Below are positions 28,470-37,372 of a DNA stretch of 64,000 nt, in pieces. Source of the stretch: Aureimonas frigidaquae (lineage in GTDB: Bacteria; Pseudomonadota; Alphaproteobacteria; Rhizobiales; Rhizobiaceae). The position numbers and the translations under genes were made by a program. The DNA lies in assembly GCF_001463905.1 (NCBI RefSeq), contig NZ_BBWR01000010.1, positions 1 to 64,000 of the forward strand. The letters run 5' to 3'. Positions within the stretch are counted from its first letter, which is position 1. The number at the start of each line of letters is the position of its first letter. Below the pieces are notes generated by a model. That model had not been told where the DNA came from, made no database searches, and saw only the letters and a list, made by a program, of their open reading frames with translations.

Positions 28470-30062
28470 TCACCCTCGTTCCGTGCGCCCCGCGCCGCGC
28501 TCGGCCAGAATCATCAGGACCAGGCAGAGCGCCGCCAGGATCAGCGCCAGGCCCGCCGCGTCGTCGGTGCGGTAGCTGCCCATGCGCTGCAGGAGAAGAT
28601 AGGGAAGCGTCACCAGATCCTGGCTGCCGAACAGCGCCACGACGCCGAGATCGCCCAGCGACAGAGCCAGTCCGAATGCCGCCGCAAGGCCGAGCGGCCG
28701 CCGCAGCACCGGCCACAGGACAAGGCGCCCATAGGCCATGCCCGACAGGCCGAGCTGCAGCGCCAGCCGGCGCTGAGTCGCCTCTGCGCCGTCGAGCGCG
28801 GGCTTCAGAATCCGCATCATGAAGGGCACCGCCATGACGGCGTTGGCCAGGATCACGATGACCGGGGCGAGCCGCGACACCGCCCCGACATCGCGCAGCA
28901 GGAGGAACCAGCCGGCGCCCACCACCACCGGCGGAACCACCAGGACGATGCTTCCCGCCATGGTGAAAGCGCTGGCCCCCAGGCGGCGCGATGCGGCCCC
29001 GAAGACGAGGGCCATCGACAGGGCCAGGCCGCAGACTGTCGCCAGAAGGGCGATGACGAGGCTCGTGACCATGGCCCGGTGGACGCTCGCCTGCATGAGC
29101 AGCCCCGCCAGATCCGCCTTCAACCCATTGGCGAGGATGGCCGCGAAGGGCGTGAGCACGAAGGCGAGGCCGAGCGCGATGACGGCGATATCGCACAGGC
29201 GCGCCAGGCGTCCCGGCCGTTCATAGCGCTGCACCCTGCCCCCGAGCGAGAACATGGCCGGCGCGGAGCGCGTCCAGAGGCTCGCCGGCACCAGGACGAG
29301 CGCCACGACGACGATCTGCGTCAGCGACAGGGCGATCACGCGGCCCGGGTCGAAATCGTAGCGCAGCGACTGGTAGATCGCCACTTCCAGTGTCGTCGCC
29401 GCCGGCCCGCCGCCCAGCACGAGGACGAGCGCGAAGCTGGTCACGCAGAGCATGAAGATGAGCGTCAGAATGCCAGGCAGGACGGCACGGATGGCCGGCC
29501 ACTCCACGATGCGGAAGGTCGCGGCGCGCCCGAGCGACAATTGCCCGGCCAGCTTCCAGCTTTCGTTCGGCACGGCCGACAGCGCCGCAAAGCCGATGCG
29601 CGCGGCCAGCGGCATGTTGAAGAAGACATGCGCCAGGAGGATGCCGCTCAACCCATAAATGTCGAGCCGTGGCAGGCCGAGCGCCGCCAGGCCCTGCGAC
29701 AGAAGGCCGGACCGGCCGAAGACGGCCAGGATGCCCAGCGCCGCCACGAGGGTCGGCAGCGCCTGCGGCAGGAGGAACAGCCGCAGCAGCATGTGCCGCC
29801 CGAAAAACTGCGTCCGATGCAATGCGAGCGCCAGCGGTATGCCGAACAGCGCCGACAGAAGCGCCGACAGGGCCGCCTGCATCAGCGTGAAGCGCAGGAC
29901 CCCGAGAAGGTAGGGATCGGCCAGCACGTCGAGCGAGGGCATCGACCCGGTGGCGAGCGGCAGCACGAGGAACGGCGCGCCGAGGATGAGCACCAGGCAG
30001 GCCAGCCCCGCGGCCCCGGCGGCCATGCGGGGCCAGGAGCCGGCAGTCAGGGCGTGCCTCAT
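28470..30062 (-). CDS. thiP: Thiamine ABC transporter permease ThiP
   Basis: Inner-membrane permease with two fused BPD_transp_1 domains and about twelve membrane segments over 530 residues, the usual ThiP length. The first half contains the EAA-type loop around PNESWKLAGQLSLGRAATF and the second the DGAEATQRRLALQLGLSGMAYGRL loop, both contact points for the ATPase. The start at 30062 (MRHALTAGSW) begins right before the first hydrophobic segment. The preceding thiB ends 29 bases upstream and thiQ follows eight bases downstream. Confidence 0.93.
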   Translation of the reverse strand: MRHALTAGSWPRMAAGAAGLACLVLILGAPFLVLPLATGSMPSLDVLADPYLLGVLRFTLMQAALSALLSALFGIPLALALHRTQFFGRHMLLRLFLLPQALPTLVAALGILAVFGRSGLLSQGLAALGLPRLDIYGLSGILLAHVFFNMPLAARIGFAALSAVPNESWKLAGQLSLGRAATFRIVEWPAIRAVLPGILTLIFMLCVTSFALVLVLGGGPAATTLEVAIYQSLRYDFDPGRVIALSLTQIVVVALVLVPASLWTRSAPAMFSLGGRVQRYERPGRLARLCDIAVIALGLAFVLTPFAAILANGLKADLAGLLMQASVHRAMVTSLVIALLATVCGLALSMALVFGAASRRLGASAFTMAGSIVLVVPPVVVGAGWFLLLRDVGAVSRLAPVIVILANAVMAVPFMMRILKPALDGAEATQRRLALQLGLSGMAYGRLVLWPVLRRPLGLAAAFGLALSLGDLGVVALFGSQDLVTLPYLLLQRMGSYRTDDAAGLALILAALCLVLMILAERGAGRTERG

Positions 30063-30091
30063 GTGCCGGCGCGGCACGGACGGCAAAGGCC

Positions 30092-31114
30092 TCAGCGCCC
30101 GATGGCCTGAAGCCATTCCTGCGTCCAGGCCTGCCGGTTGGCAGCCACCTCCTCCGGGGCGATGGTCAGCGCGTGCGACGGCACCACCAGCCGCGAGAAG
30201 GCCTCCGGCAGCGGTTCGGCCAGCGCGCGCACGGGCAGGGTCCAGTTGGTCGTGGGAATGAAGGCCTGAACCTGCGGCGAGATCATATAGTCGAGGAACC
30301 GTCGCGCGAGTTCGGGGTGGTCGGACGTCTTCAAAACGCCCGCGATCTCGACCTGCAGATAGTGCCCTTCGGAGAATGCGGCGGCCTGGTAGCGCTCCGA
30401 ACCCTCTTCGATCATGTGATAGGCGGGCGAGGTCGTATAGGACAGGACGATGGGCGCTTCGCCATTGGTGAAGAGCCCGTATGCCTCGCTCCAGCCAGGG
30501 GTAACCGTCAGGATGCGCCGGCTGAGTTCGCGCCACTTATCGGCTGCCTGATCGCCGTAGACGGACTTCATCCAGAGGAGAAGGCCGAGGCCCGGCGTCG
30601 AGCTGCGCGGGTCCATGATGACGATCTTCTGGTCCGCAGGCCCCGTCACCAGCGCGTCGAGGGATGTCGGCGGGGTTGAGATGGCTTGCGTATCGTAAAT
30701 GAAGGCGAGCGGCGCATAGTCGAAGGGGACGAAATCCGGGTCTTCATAGGCAATGGGCAGGTCGAGCACGGAGAGGTCGATGCCGGAGGCGGCGAACAGT
30801 CCGGTCGCCCGCAATTCGGGGATGAGGTCCGTCGTCATGCCGAGCGCGACATCGGCCTGCGTCCCCTCGCCTTCCAGGCGCAGGCGGTTCAGGATTCCGA
30901 CGCCGTCGTCCAGGCCGACGAAGCGCAGCTCGCAATCGCAGATCGCCTCGAAACCCTCTTTGACCCGCGGGCCGGGCCCCCATTCGGGAATAAAGCTGTC
31001 ATAGGTGTAGACCGTCAGCACGGGCTTGTCGGCCGCGAGCGCAGGGCCGCCGGCCGCCGGCAGAAGGAGGGAGAGGGCGACGACGAGGTTGCGCGCGCGC
31101 ATGAATGCTTCCAT
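30092..31114 (-). CDS. thiB: Thiamine-binding periplasmic protein
   Basis: Substrate-binding subunit of the ThiBPQ importer. The 340-residue protein starts with a signal peptide (cleavage near GPALAA) and continues with the family's typical mature start PVLTVYTYDSFIPEWGPGPRVKEGFEA and CDCELRFVGLDDGVGILNRLRLEG. These match ThiB/TbpA closely, including the paired cysteines. An in-frame ATG at 31102, preceded by GGAAG, is an equally good start and would shorten the signal peptide by four residues. First gene after the TPP riboswitch. Confidence 0.94.
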   Translation of the reverse strand: MEAFMRARNLVVALSLLLPAAGGPALAADKPVLTVYTYDSFIPEWGPGPRVKEGFEAICDCELRFVGLDDGVGILNRLRLEGEGTQADVALGMTTDLIPELRATGLFAASGIDLSVLDLPIAYEDPDFVPFDYAPLAFIYDTQAISTPPTSLDALVTGPADQKIVIMDPRSSTPGLGLLLWMKSVYGDQAADKWRELSRRILTVTPGWSEAYGLFTNGEAPIVLSYTTSPAYHMIEEGSERYQAAAFSEGHYLQVEIAGVLKTSDHPELARRFLDYMISPQVQAFIPTTNWTLPVRALAEPLPEAFSRLVVPSHALTIAPEEVAANRQAWTQEWLQAIGR

Positions 31115-31157
31115 CGGTTCCGGACGACATGAAAGCGCAAGGGCGCATAGGCGCTTG

Positions 31158-31249
31158 AACTCCCATCCCTCCGCCGGTACGAGCCGGATCAGGTTCGGCG
31201 GGTTGGCGTCTAGCCTCTCAGCCCTCTCGTCAGGGCACCCCGTGAGTGA
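31158..31249 (-). promoter_or_regulatory. TPP riboswitch (THI element) controlling thiBPQ
   Basis: Read on the minus strand, the conserved aptamer parts occur in order: GGGGTGCCC, the CTGAGA box after a short stem, then ACCCG and GAACCTGATCCGG, then the GTACCGGCGGAGGGATGGGA closing stretch. It ends about 45 bases before thiB. Binding of thiamine pyrophosphate should shut off the importer. No U-run follows; a small AAGCGC/GCGCTT hairpin lies between aptamer and start codon, so translational control is more likely than termination. Confidence 0.95.
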
Positions 31250-31333
31250 GCGTAAAGTCTACCCTATTTGCAGCGGCGGTGGAAACACTGCATCCCGGAT
31301 TTCGATGATGCGATGTCACGGTGGGAGAAGCGG

Positions 31334-31969
31334 ATGAATACGGCCTGCGTGGTGCTTCTGGCCGGCCCGATCGAGCCGACGCCGCGCCTGCGCGCGGAGG
31401 TGGCCGGGCGGCATGTCATCGCCGCCGATGGCGGGCTGCGCCACGCGCTGAGCTTAAGCCTTGCGCCCGACCTCATCGTCGGCGATCTCGATTCCGCACC
31501 GCCGGATCTCCTGGCCCGCTTTCCCGGCGTCGAGCGCCGGACCCTGCCGCGCGACAAGGCCGAAACCGATGGCGCCGCGGCGCTGACAGCCGCCACGGAG
31601 CGCGGCTGCCGCGACCTCCTCATCCTCGGCGCGCTGGGCGGGCCGCGCACCGACCACGTCTTCTCCAACCTCGTCCTGGCACTGGATCGCGCACACGGCT
31701 TCGACAGGCTCGTGATGTTCGACGGCCGCGAGCGGGCTTTTCCCCTGACACCGGGCCAGACGCTCCATCACGAGGCGAGCCCCGGAACGCAGTTTTCCAT
31801 CTGCCGCTTCGGCGAGGTCACGGGCCTGACGATCCGCGGCGCCAAATGGCCGCTCGACGCCGTCACCTTGCCCTTCGGCTCGGTCCTGACCCAGTCCAAC
31901 GAGGCTGCCGGCCCTGTCGCCATCACCATCGCCACCGGCCGCGCCTTCGCCCTGTTCAACGAGAACTGA
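31334..31969 (+). CDS. thiN: Thiamine diphosphokinase
   Basis: Transfers pyrophosphate from ATP to thiamine, making the cofactor TPP directly. The 211-residue protein has an N-terminal catalytic Rossmann-like domain with IAADGGLRHAL, LIVGDLDSAP and DKAETDGAAAL motifs plus LGALGGPRTDHVFSN, and a C-terminal beta-sandwich thiamine-binding domain (GLTIRGAKWPLD, FGSVLTQSNEAAG). GGGAGAAG supports the ATG at 31334; the frame extends back to 31268. It is divergent from the riboswitch-controlled thiBPQ operon, so uptake and activation of thiamine are encoded side by side. Its own upstream stretch shows no riboswitch on the plus strand. Confidence 0.93.
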   Translation: MNTACVVLLAGPIEPTPRLRAEVAGRHVIAADGGLRHALSLSLAPDLIVGDLDSAPPDLLARFPGVERRTLPRDKAETDGAAALTAATERGCRDLLILGALGGPRTDHVFSNLVLALDRAHGFDRLVMFDGRERAFPLTPGQTLHHEASPGTQFSICRFGEVTGLTIRGAKWPLDAVTLPFGSVLTQSNEAAGPVAITIATGRAFALFNEN

Positions 31970-32026
31970 CCCTGGCGCTTTGCCTCTGGCAACCCCGGCC
32001 CCGATCCCCTATTGTGCGCCCCGGCT

Positions 32027-32103
32027 GGTCCCATAGCTCAGCAGGATAGAGCACCAGATTCCTAATCTGGGGGTCGTTGGTTCGAATCCAACTGGGATCA
32101 CCA
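32027..32103 (+). tRNA. tRNA-Arg (anticodon CCU)
   Basis: A 77-base cloverleaf with encoded CCA. The acceptor stem GGTCCCA pairs with TGGGATC (one G-U). The D arm reads GCTC...GAGC, and the anticodon stem CCAGA/TCTGG holds the loop TTCCTAA with CCT at 32061-32063. The T arm GTTGGTTCGAATCCAAC is canonical. It decodes AGG, a rare arginine codon in such high-GC genomes. It lies 57 bases after thiN on the same strand. Confidence 0.96.
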
Positions 32104-32329
32104 AGCTCGGGCCTAGACGCATCAGGCCTTCCCGAGCCGACCGGCAATACAAAACTTCCAGTTTGCCTTTGCATCAAAACGCAGCCGGCGCTCCACCGCT
32201 GTCAGCGGTGTGCGCCGAAGCTCGCGCGTCCGCGCGACATGGGATTTCCGTTCGACGCCTGCGCCGGGAACCGGGCCGTGATGGCCCGGCCGGAACAGGC
32301 GCCGATCGGTGGGCAACAAGGCTTTGTCG
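32104..32329. other. Intergenic stretch with two hairpins, between tRNA-Arg and the autotransporter remnant
   Basis: No gene. Two stem-loops are visible. One (32187-32216) has a CACCGCT/AGCGGTG stem flanked by GGCGC/GCGCC. The other (32271-32289, CCGGGCC/GGCCCGG) lies about 40 bases past the autotransporter stop on the minus strand and could terminate it. I looked for a repeat of the tRNA 3' end as a sign of integration and found none here. Confidence 0.45.
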
Positions 32330-34609
32330 TCAGAAACGCGCCTTGAAGCCGATGGTGCCGTCGAGCGTGTATGCGTCTCCAAAGCTCTCGATCGCGCTGC
32401 GCGCGCCGAGCTCGCCATAGAGCGAATAGGCGTCGTTGGCCCAGTTGTAGCTGGCGCCGAGGCCCAGCCCGCCCCACAGCCGGTCCTCGCGTGAGGCGAA
32501 GGTGGCCGAGCCGACACCGACCTCGGTTCCGTCGAGGAACTCGTAATAGAGGTTGGCCAGGGCATAGCCCTTCAGTCGCCGCGTATCGCCCGCGCTGCTC
32601 TGCCAGCTGCGTTCGTGATCGATGGACAGGCCGAGACGTCCGTTCAGGCTGTCGCCGCCGAGGCGGCGGACGGTGGCTCCGAAGGCATCGTCGAACGTAT
32701 CGAAGTCGACATTTGAGTAGACGAGCTGCGCCTGCGGCGTGAGCGTCCACTGGTAGGCGATGTCGATGGCCTTTCCGGCCTCGATGCTGAGGGCGTAACC
32801 GAAGCCGTTGTTGCCGTTCGCTTCCTGAACGTGCAGCGTATCGGAATAGATGTCGCTGTCGTACCAGGTCGCCTGCGCCTGACCGTCGACATAGAGGCCG
32901 TTCTGACCGTACCAGGTCAATGTGCCACCGACGCCGTAGCCGGTCGCATCGACGGAGCCGGTGCCATAGGGCGAGGTGATGCCGGCATCGGCACGGCCAT
33001 AATGGACGTTGATACCGCCGATCAGGCTCGATCCGTCGGCAAAGCTGGCCACATCGAAGTCGTACCCGGCCTGCAGACGCCACAGATCGATGTCGTAATC
33101 GCTGAAGCTCGTGGACACGGCCGGATCGGCCACGATGCGCGAGCCTTCGATGCGACCCCAGGCCCCGGTGCCGTCCAGGATGTCGTCCGGTGCGGTCGCC
33201 GACAGCGCACCCTTGGCGAAGGGCTGCGGGTCAGCGGTACCCGACCAGACCCGGTTGCCCTTGCGCTGTTCCAGCGTCGGTACGCGGTTCAGGCTCATCA
33301 GCACCTGCGGATAGGCCTCATAGAGTGGCACGCCGGGCTGGTACACCGGCCCAAAGGGGAGAGCCGGATCGATCGGCGTGAGGGGCGGAACCACCGGTGG
33401 GTTGACGATGGTGCGCAGATACCAGTCGCCATCGGCGGGTGCGGCAGGGCTTCCCTGGTAAAGACCGTAGGCATAGGCGCCGCCGATCACCGCCGCCTCG
33501 CCCGTCGGGGCGACGTAATCGGGAATGAGCGAGAAGGTGCCGGGCGAAGCCCCGTCCACCCGCACGATGCGGATGCCCTGATCCGTCACGCCACCTCCGC
33601 CGCCGAGGTTGATGACGTTGACGCGCGTCGTGCCAGTGCTGTCGCCGGTGATGATGAGAAGATCCGTCGGCGAGGCGTCGTCGCCCAGCACGACCTCGTT
33701 CTCCAGGATGCCGCCGGCGCCGACATAGTCGCCCAGAATGGTGAGCGTTCCGATGGAGGTACCCGGCGCGACAGTGCCCGCATTGATGGTCGGGCCGACA
33801 AAGCCGTTGCCTTCCAGGCGGCCACCGGGCAGCACGTCCAGCGTGCCCCCGAGGAGCCCGTTCACCTGCAGCACGCCGCCCGCGATCTGCGCAAAGCCGG
33901 TAAAGCCGGCATGGGCTGCGTTGAGGATCGTGCGTCCGGCCAGCACGTCGATCGCACCATCGCCGACAATGGTGCCGACTCCCGTTTGCGGGGCCTGCGA
34001 GTCGAACTGGTAGCTGCTGCTGGAATGGTTGAAAACCAGCCGCGCATCGCCGGGACTTAAGGTGAGCGTCGGCGTGTTGATGGAGCCCGGCGCAACCGGA
34101 GCCGTTCCGTCCAGACTGCCGATCACCACCGTTCCGCTGGAGGCGGGCACCGGGCCGACGATGAAATCTCCAGGCGTCGTCAACACCGCGCCGGTGGACA
34201 GAACCAGCGTGCCCGTGCCGGCAGAACCGTCCGGCGACTGGCCGACATAGGTATTGGCGGGGTTGAGCGTCGCTCCGTCGATCAGACCGAGGGTACCGCC
34301 CTGTACGTAGAGATCGCCGTTGAAGCCGTTGCCGGCACTCCCCGTCAGGTCCAGTCGGACCGGTCCGACCTGCACCAGGTCGCCCATGCCCGACAGGCCG
34401 CCGCCGAAGCGCACATTGTCGGCGCGGTTGAAGGCCAGGGCCGCGTCCGGATTGATCTGGACATTGCCGACGATGGAGCCGGACGTACCGCCCGCCCCGA
34501 TGGACAGGGTTCCGCTATCGACCAGCGTATTGCCGGCATAGGTGTTCGTCCCGGTCAGCGTCAGCGTGCCGTCGCCCAGCTTGACCAACCCGCCCGGCCC
34601 GGTAATGCC
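32330..34609 (-). pseudogene. Autotransporter, 5'-truncated (passenger fragment plus intact beta-barrel)
   Basis: The frame encodes about 760 residues of a type V secretion autotransporter. An N-terminal passenger part has PATR-type beta-helix repeats (VKLGDGTLTLTGTNTYAGNT, then GTLSIG, GGGLSG), and a C-terminal autotransporter beta-domain of about 270 residues ends in Phe (GFKARF), as needed for outer-membrane insertion. The frame begins right after an in-frame TAG (34610-34612), and no signal peptide or start codon with a ribosome site is present; the first possible start is a TTG at 34588. Without a signal sequence it cannot be exported, so I call it a remnant that lost its 5' part. A rearrangement or assembly break at about 34610 would explain it. 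Confidence 0.75.
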
Positions 34610-34612
34610 CTA

Positions 34613-34821
34613 CGAAACAATTGACGAAAAGCCGTTGGTATCGATCCCGCCGGCCGTTCCAATCTTGAACGGTTTATACTTGAAATCCTGTATCGCTTAC
34701 TTCTCCAGCGCCAAGCCGAAGATATCTGTTGCGGCATTCGATGTGGCCGGTAGACCAAAGCACACATCGGAGGCTGGGGGCCGGCGCCCCCACCCTTCGA
34801 CGGATCATGATGGCACGGCCG
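34613..34821. other. Unexplained AT-richer segment at the autotransporter breakpoint
   Basis: No recognised gene or insertion-sequence end. The ~90 bases next to the breakpoint are lower in GC than the flanks. A GGGGGC/GCCCCC hairpin near 34777-34792 follows the short-chain dehydrogenase gene on the minus strand and may terminate it. A plus-strand frame crossing the breakpoint (34542-34847) has no known domain. Confidence 0.4.
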
Positions 34822-35715
34822 TCAGGCGATCCCGGCGCCGCCGGTGACGCCGAAGACCTCGCCGGTGATGTAGCTGCCCTCCTGGCTGGCGAGGAGCACG
34901 TAAACGGGGGCGATCTCCACCGGCTGACCGGGACGGCCGAAGGCGCTGTGGCCACCGAAATTTTCGACCTTTTCCTGCGGCTGCCCGCCACTGGGCTGCA
35001 GAACCGTCCAGAACGGGCCCGGCGCGACGACGTTGGCGCGAATGCCTTTCTCGATCAGTTGCTTGGCCAGGGCCTTGGTATAGGCGACGATGCCCGCCTT
35101 GGTGGTCGCATAGTCGAGCAGGAAATCGGACGGCTCATAGGCCTGCACCGAGGCCGTGGTGATGACGGACGCCCCGGCCGGCAGGTGCGGGACAGCCGCC
35201 TGGCTGATCCAGTGAAGCGCGTAGAGGTTCGTCTTCATCGTCTTGTCGAAATCGGCCGACGACAGCTCCGAAATATCGTTCCGGAACTGCTGGCGCCCGG
35301 CATTGACGACGAGGATGTCCAAGCCGCCCAGGCCCGCAACGGCCTTGGCGACGAGTTCGCGCGCCCAGTTTTCATCTGTTATGTCGCCGGGCAAGGCCAG
35401 CGCCGTCCGGCCCTCCGCCTCGATCAGGCCGATCACCTCCTGGGCATCGGCTTCCTCCGACGGCAGATAGGCAATCGCGACATCCGCGCCTTCCCGCGCA
35501 TAGGCGATGGCCGCCGCACGGCCGATCCCGCTGTCACCGCCGGTGATGAGCGCCTTGCGACCGGCGAGCCTGCCGCTGCCGGTGTAGCTGACCTCCCCAT
35601 GATCGGGTGTCGGCTCCATCCTGGCGGCGATACCGGGGGCGGATTGCGGTTGCTTTGGAAAGGGCGGCTGCGGGTACTGGACGCGCGGATCCTGCATTTT
35701 CAAACGGTCGTTCAT
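34822..35715 (-). CDS. Short-chain dehydrogenase, general-stress (YhdF/GSP39-like) type
   Basis: NAD(P)-dependent oxidoreductase of 297 residues. An N-terminal extension of about 45 residues rich in Pro and Gln ([14 protein letters not shown]) precedes the Rossmann fold, as in the YhdF/YhxD group linked to stress in Bacillus and Rhizobiales. The cofactor motif [10 protein letters not shown], the NAG motif (VVNAGRQQ) and the catalytic YATTK are intact, and Ser of [11 protein letters not shown] aligns as the catalytic serine. CGGAG precedes the ATG at 35715. It is divergent from the RcnB-like gene; the 259 AT-rich bases between them hold no gene. The substrate is unknown. Confidence 0.88.
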   Translation of the reverse strand: MNDRLKMQDPRVQYPQPPFPKQPQSAPGIAARMEPTPDHGEVSYTGSGRLAGRKALITGGDSGIGRAAAIAYAREGADVAIAYLPSEEADAQEVIGLIEAEGRTALALPGDITDENWARELVAKAVAGLGGLDILVVNAGRQQFRNDISELSSADFDKTMKTNLYALHWISQAAVPHLPAGASVITTASVQAYEPSDFLLDYATTKAGIVAYTKALAKQLIEKGIRANVVAPGPFWTVLQPSGGQPQEKVENFGGHSAFGRPGQPVEIAPVYVLLASQEGSYITGEVFGVTGGAGIA

Positions 35716-35974
35716 CGGTGTTCTCCGAAACAGTGAACAACCGCAATCCGTTCATGGCGGATGCGTTCCAACCCGCTGAGACATGATGAGACGGACCGCC
35801 TGACATTGCGCTCTTAATACTTTCGTCCCCCATAATAATCGAAGGTCAATATTCTCCCCGTTTTTTGTCAGGATACAGTCTAACATCAACGGATACATTT
35901 CGAAACACGACAATTCAGTTCCCGTTCATGTGCCGGCGACGATTGTTGCATCACCGGAACAAAGGAACGCAGCC

Positions 35975-36322
35975 ATGTTCAAACGTCTTCTGATCGCCGT
36001 GTCGGCCCTCTCCATGCTGGCCGCCCCCATGGCCCAGGCGCAGGCGCAAAGCCGCCATGACGGGCCGCGCCACGGCTACCATCATAGCCAGCCGCGTTTC
36101 CATGCGCCCCAGCGCATGGAGCCACAGCGCGCCGGGCCGCCGCGCCACCATCTGCGCAAAGGTCAGCGCGTGCAGAACTGGCAACGCTACCAGCGTGTCG
36201 ATCACCGGCGCTACAAGCTGCGGGCGCCGTCCCGGGGCCAGCAATGGGTGCGGGCCGGCAACGACTATCTCCTGATCGCGGCAGCGACGGGCCTCGTCAT
36301 CGCCATGGCGACGGCGCGCTAG
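35975..36322 (+). CDS. RcnB-like periplasmic protein
   Basis: Small exported protein of 115 residues: signal peptide (MFKRLLIAVSALSMLAAPMAQAQA), a His/Arg/Pro/Gln-rich mature part, and a C-terminal RcnB-like motif with RRYKLRAPSRGQQWVRAGNDYLLI and a final hydrophobic stretch. RcnB in E. coli affects nickel/cobalt balance, but members of this family in Hyphomicrobiales are numerous and mostly uncharacterised. AAAGGA precedes the start. Its last bases overlap the end of the convergent LysR gene. Confidence 0.8.
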   Translation: MFKRLLIAVSALSMLAAPMAQAQAQSRHDGPRHGYHHSQPRFHAPQRMEPQRAGPPRHHLRKGQRVQNWQRYQRVDHRRYKLRAPSRGQQWVRAGNDYLLIAAATGLVIAMATAR

Positions 36323-37299
36323 AGCGTGGCAGCCAGCGTGCTGAGCGGTGCGGGCCCCGTCTGTGCGGACGACCCGCCCTCCTTCAGCCGCGCCTGCCAG
36401 GTGCCGGAGGCAACCAGCCCGGCGATCACATCGGCAAGGCAGCGCGCCACCACGTCGCTGCCTTGCGGGTTCATGGTACGCCGGGACACGACGACGGAAA
36501 GGCGCCAGGAGGGCGTCGGGTCGACAATGCGCACCGCCGCCATCTCACCCCGCTCCAGTTCCGACAGGAAGGCGAAATGCGGCATGATCGTGCAATGGCC
36601 TTCCTCTGCGACCAGTCGGGCAATGGCCGGCAGGCTGTCGCAATCCAGTGCGGCGGGCACGATATCGTGCCGGGCGGCGAGGCGCTCGACCAGGCCGCGC
36701 AGCACATGCGGCCGGCCGGGCAGCACCAGGGGCAGATCGAAAACCCGGTCGAAGCTGATCGAAGCGCGCCGCGCCAGCGGGCTGTGCCGCGGGACGAAAA
36801 GCATCAGATCCTCCGACATCGTCTCCGTCCAGGCGACGGTCTCGAAGGCCCGATGATCGTAGAGCAGCGCCACATCCAGCCGCCCCGCCTGGACGAAATC
36901 GTCGAGATAGCCCGACATCGCCTCCACCATATGCAGGACGATGTTGGGGTGGCGCGATGCGAGCGCGCGGTAGAGCGGCAGCGAAAGGTTCCGGGCCGCC
37001 GACGTCGGCAGCCCCACACAGACGCGCCCGGTCGGGTTTCCCGCGCGGGACTGGATGGCTTCGCGCGCCCTGTCCACGCCGTTCAGGATCTTGCGCGCAT
37101 GGTCGTAGAACTGGCGGCCGAGTTCCGTCAGCGCCGCGCCGCGGGCATGGCGCACCAGGAGTTCGGCGCCGAGCTCATCCTCCAGATTGCGCATCTGCTG
37201 GCTGAGGGACGGCTGTGCGATCCGCAGAGTTTCCGCCGCGCGGGAAAAATTGCCGACATCGGCGATCTCGACGAAGTAGCGAAGCTGGCGCAGATCCAT
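36319..37299 (-). CDS. LysR family transcriptional regulator (first of two flanking the deaminase)
   Basis: DNA-binding regulator of 326 residues with an N-terminal winged helix-turn-helix (MDLRQLRYFVEIADVGNFSRAAETLRIAQPSLSQQMRNLE) and a C-terminal effector-binding domain. It resembles the second LysR at 38710-39651 along the whole length (for example the shared ALDCDSLPA stretch, LLYD, DPTP-WRLS), so the two are paralogs. Both resemble the Nac/CbbR-like branch. GGAAGGGGG lies before the ATG at 37299. Immediately upstream is a perfect 15-bp inverted repeat (37324-37359), a likely operator, in the 73-base gap to the deaminase gene. Confidence 0.9.
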   Translation of the reverse strand: MDLRQLRYFVEIADVGNFSRAAETLRIAQPSLSQQMRNLEDELGAELLVRHARGAALTELGRQFYDHARKILNGVDRAREAIQSRAGNPTGRVCVGLPTSAARNLSLPLYRALASRHPNIVLHMVEAMSGYLDDFVQAGRLDVALLYDHRAFETVAWTETMSEDLMLFVPRHSPLARRASISFDRVFDLPLVLPGRPHVLRGLVERLAARHDIVPAALDCDSLPAIARLVAEEGHCTIMPHFAFLSELERGEMAAVRIVDPTPSWRLSVVVSRRTMNPQGSDVVARCLADVIAGLVASGTWQARLKEGGSSAQTGPAPLSTLAATL

Positions 37300-37323
37300 G
37301 ACACCCCCTTCCCCGACGCTGGT

Positions 37324-37359
37324 CGCATTCTGTGCAAAAGTCAATTTGCACAGAATGCG
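37324..37359. promoter_or_regulatory. Perfect 15-bp inverted repeat, probable LysR operator
   Basis: Arms CGCATTCTGTGCAAA and TTTGCACAGAATGCG are perfectly complementary, separated by six bases (AGTCAA). It lies 25 bases upstream of the first LysR start. The inner TTGCACAG also occurs in the promoter region of the second LysR gene, which supports a shared recognition site. Confidence 0.75.
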
Positions 37360-37372
37360 TACAATTACGGCG

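Noticed and set aside
27760-29196. A 478-residue fused ATPase protein
   Set aside because: The frame extends the thiQ reading frame through thiP antisense to nothing real; the ATPase itself starts at 28461 and thiP is in another frame.
32027-32103. tRNA-Arg as an attachment site for a genomic island starting at the autotransporter remnant
   Set aside because: The position next to a truncated gene is suggestive, but I found no direct repeat of the tRNA 3' end, no integrase and no insertion sequence in the window.
34542-34847. Plus-strand gene across the autotransporter breakpoint
   Set aside because: Part of it is antisense to the autotransporter and the rest matches no family; no ribosome site was found.
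35716-35974. EcfG-type (GGAAC/CGTT) stress promoter for the short-chain dehydrogenase
   Set aside because: A GGAAC occurs upstream on the minus strand, but the following CGGTT is 21 bases away rather than 16-17.
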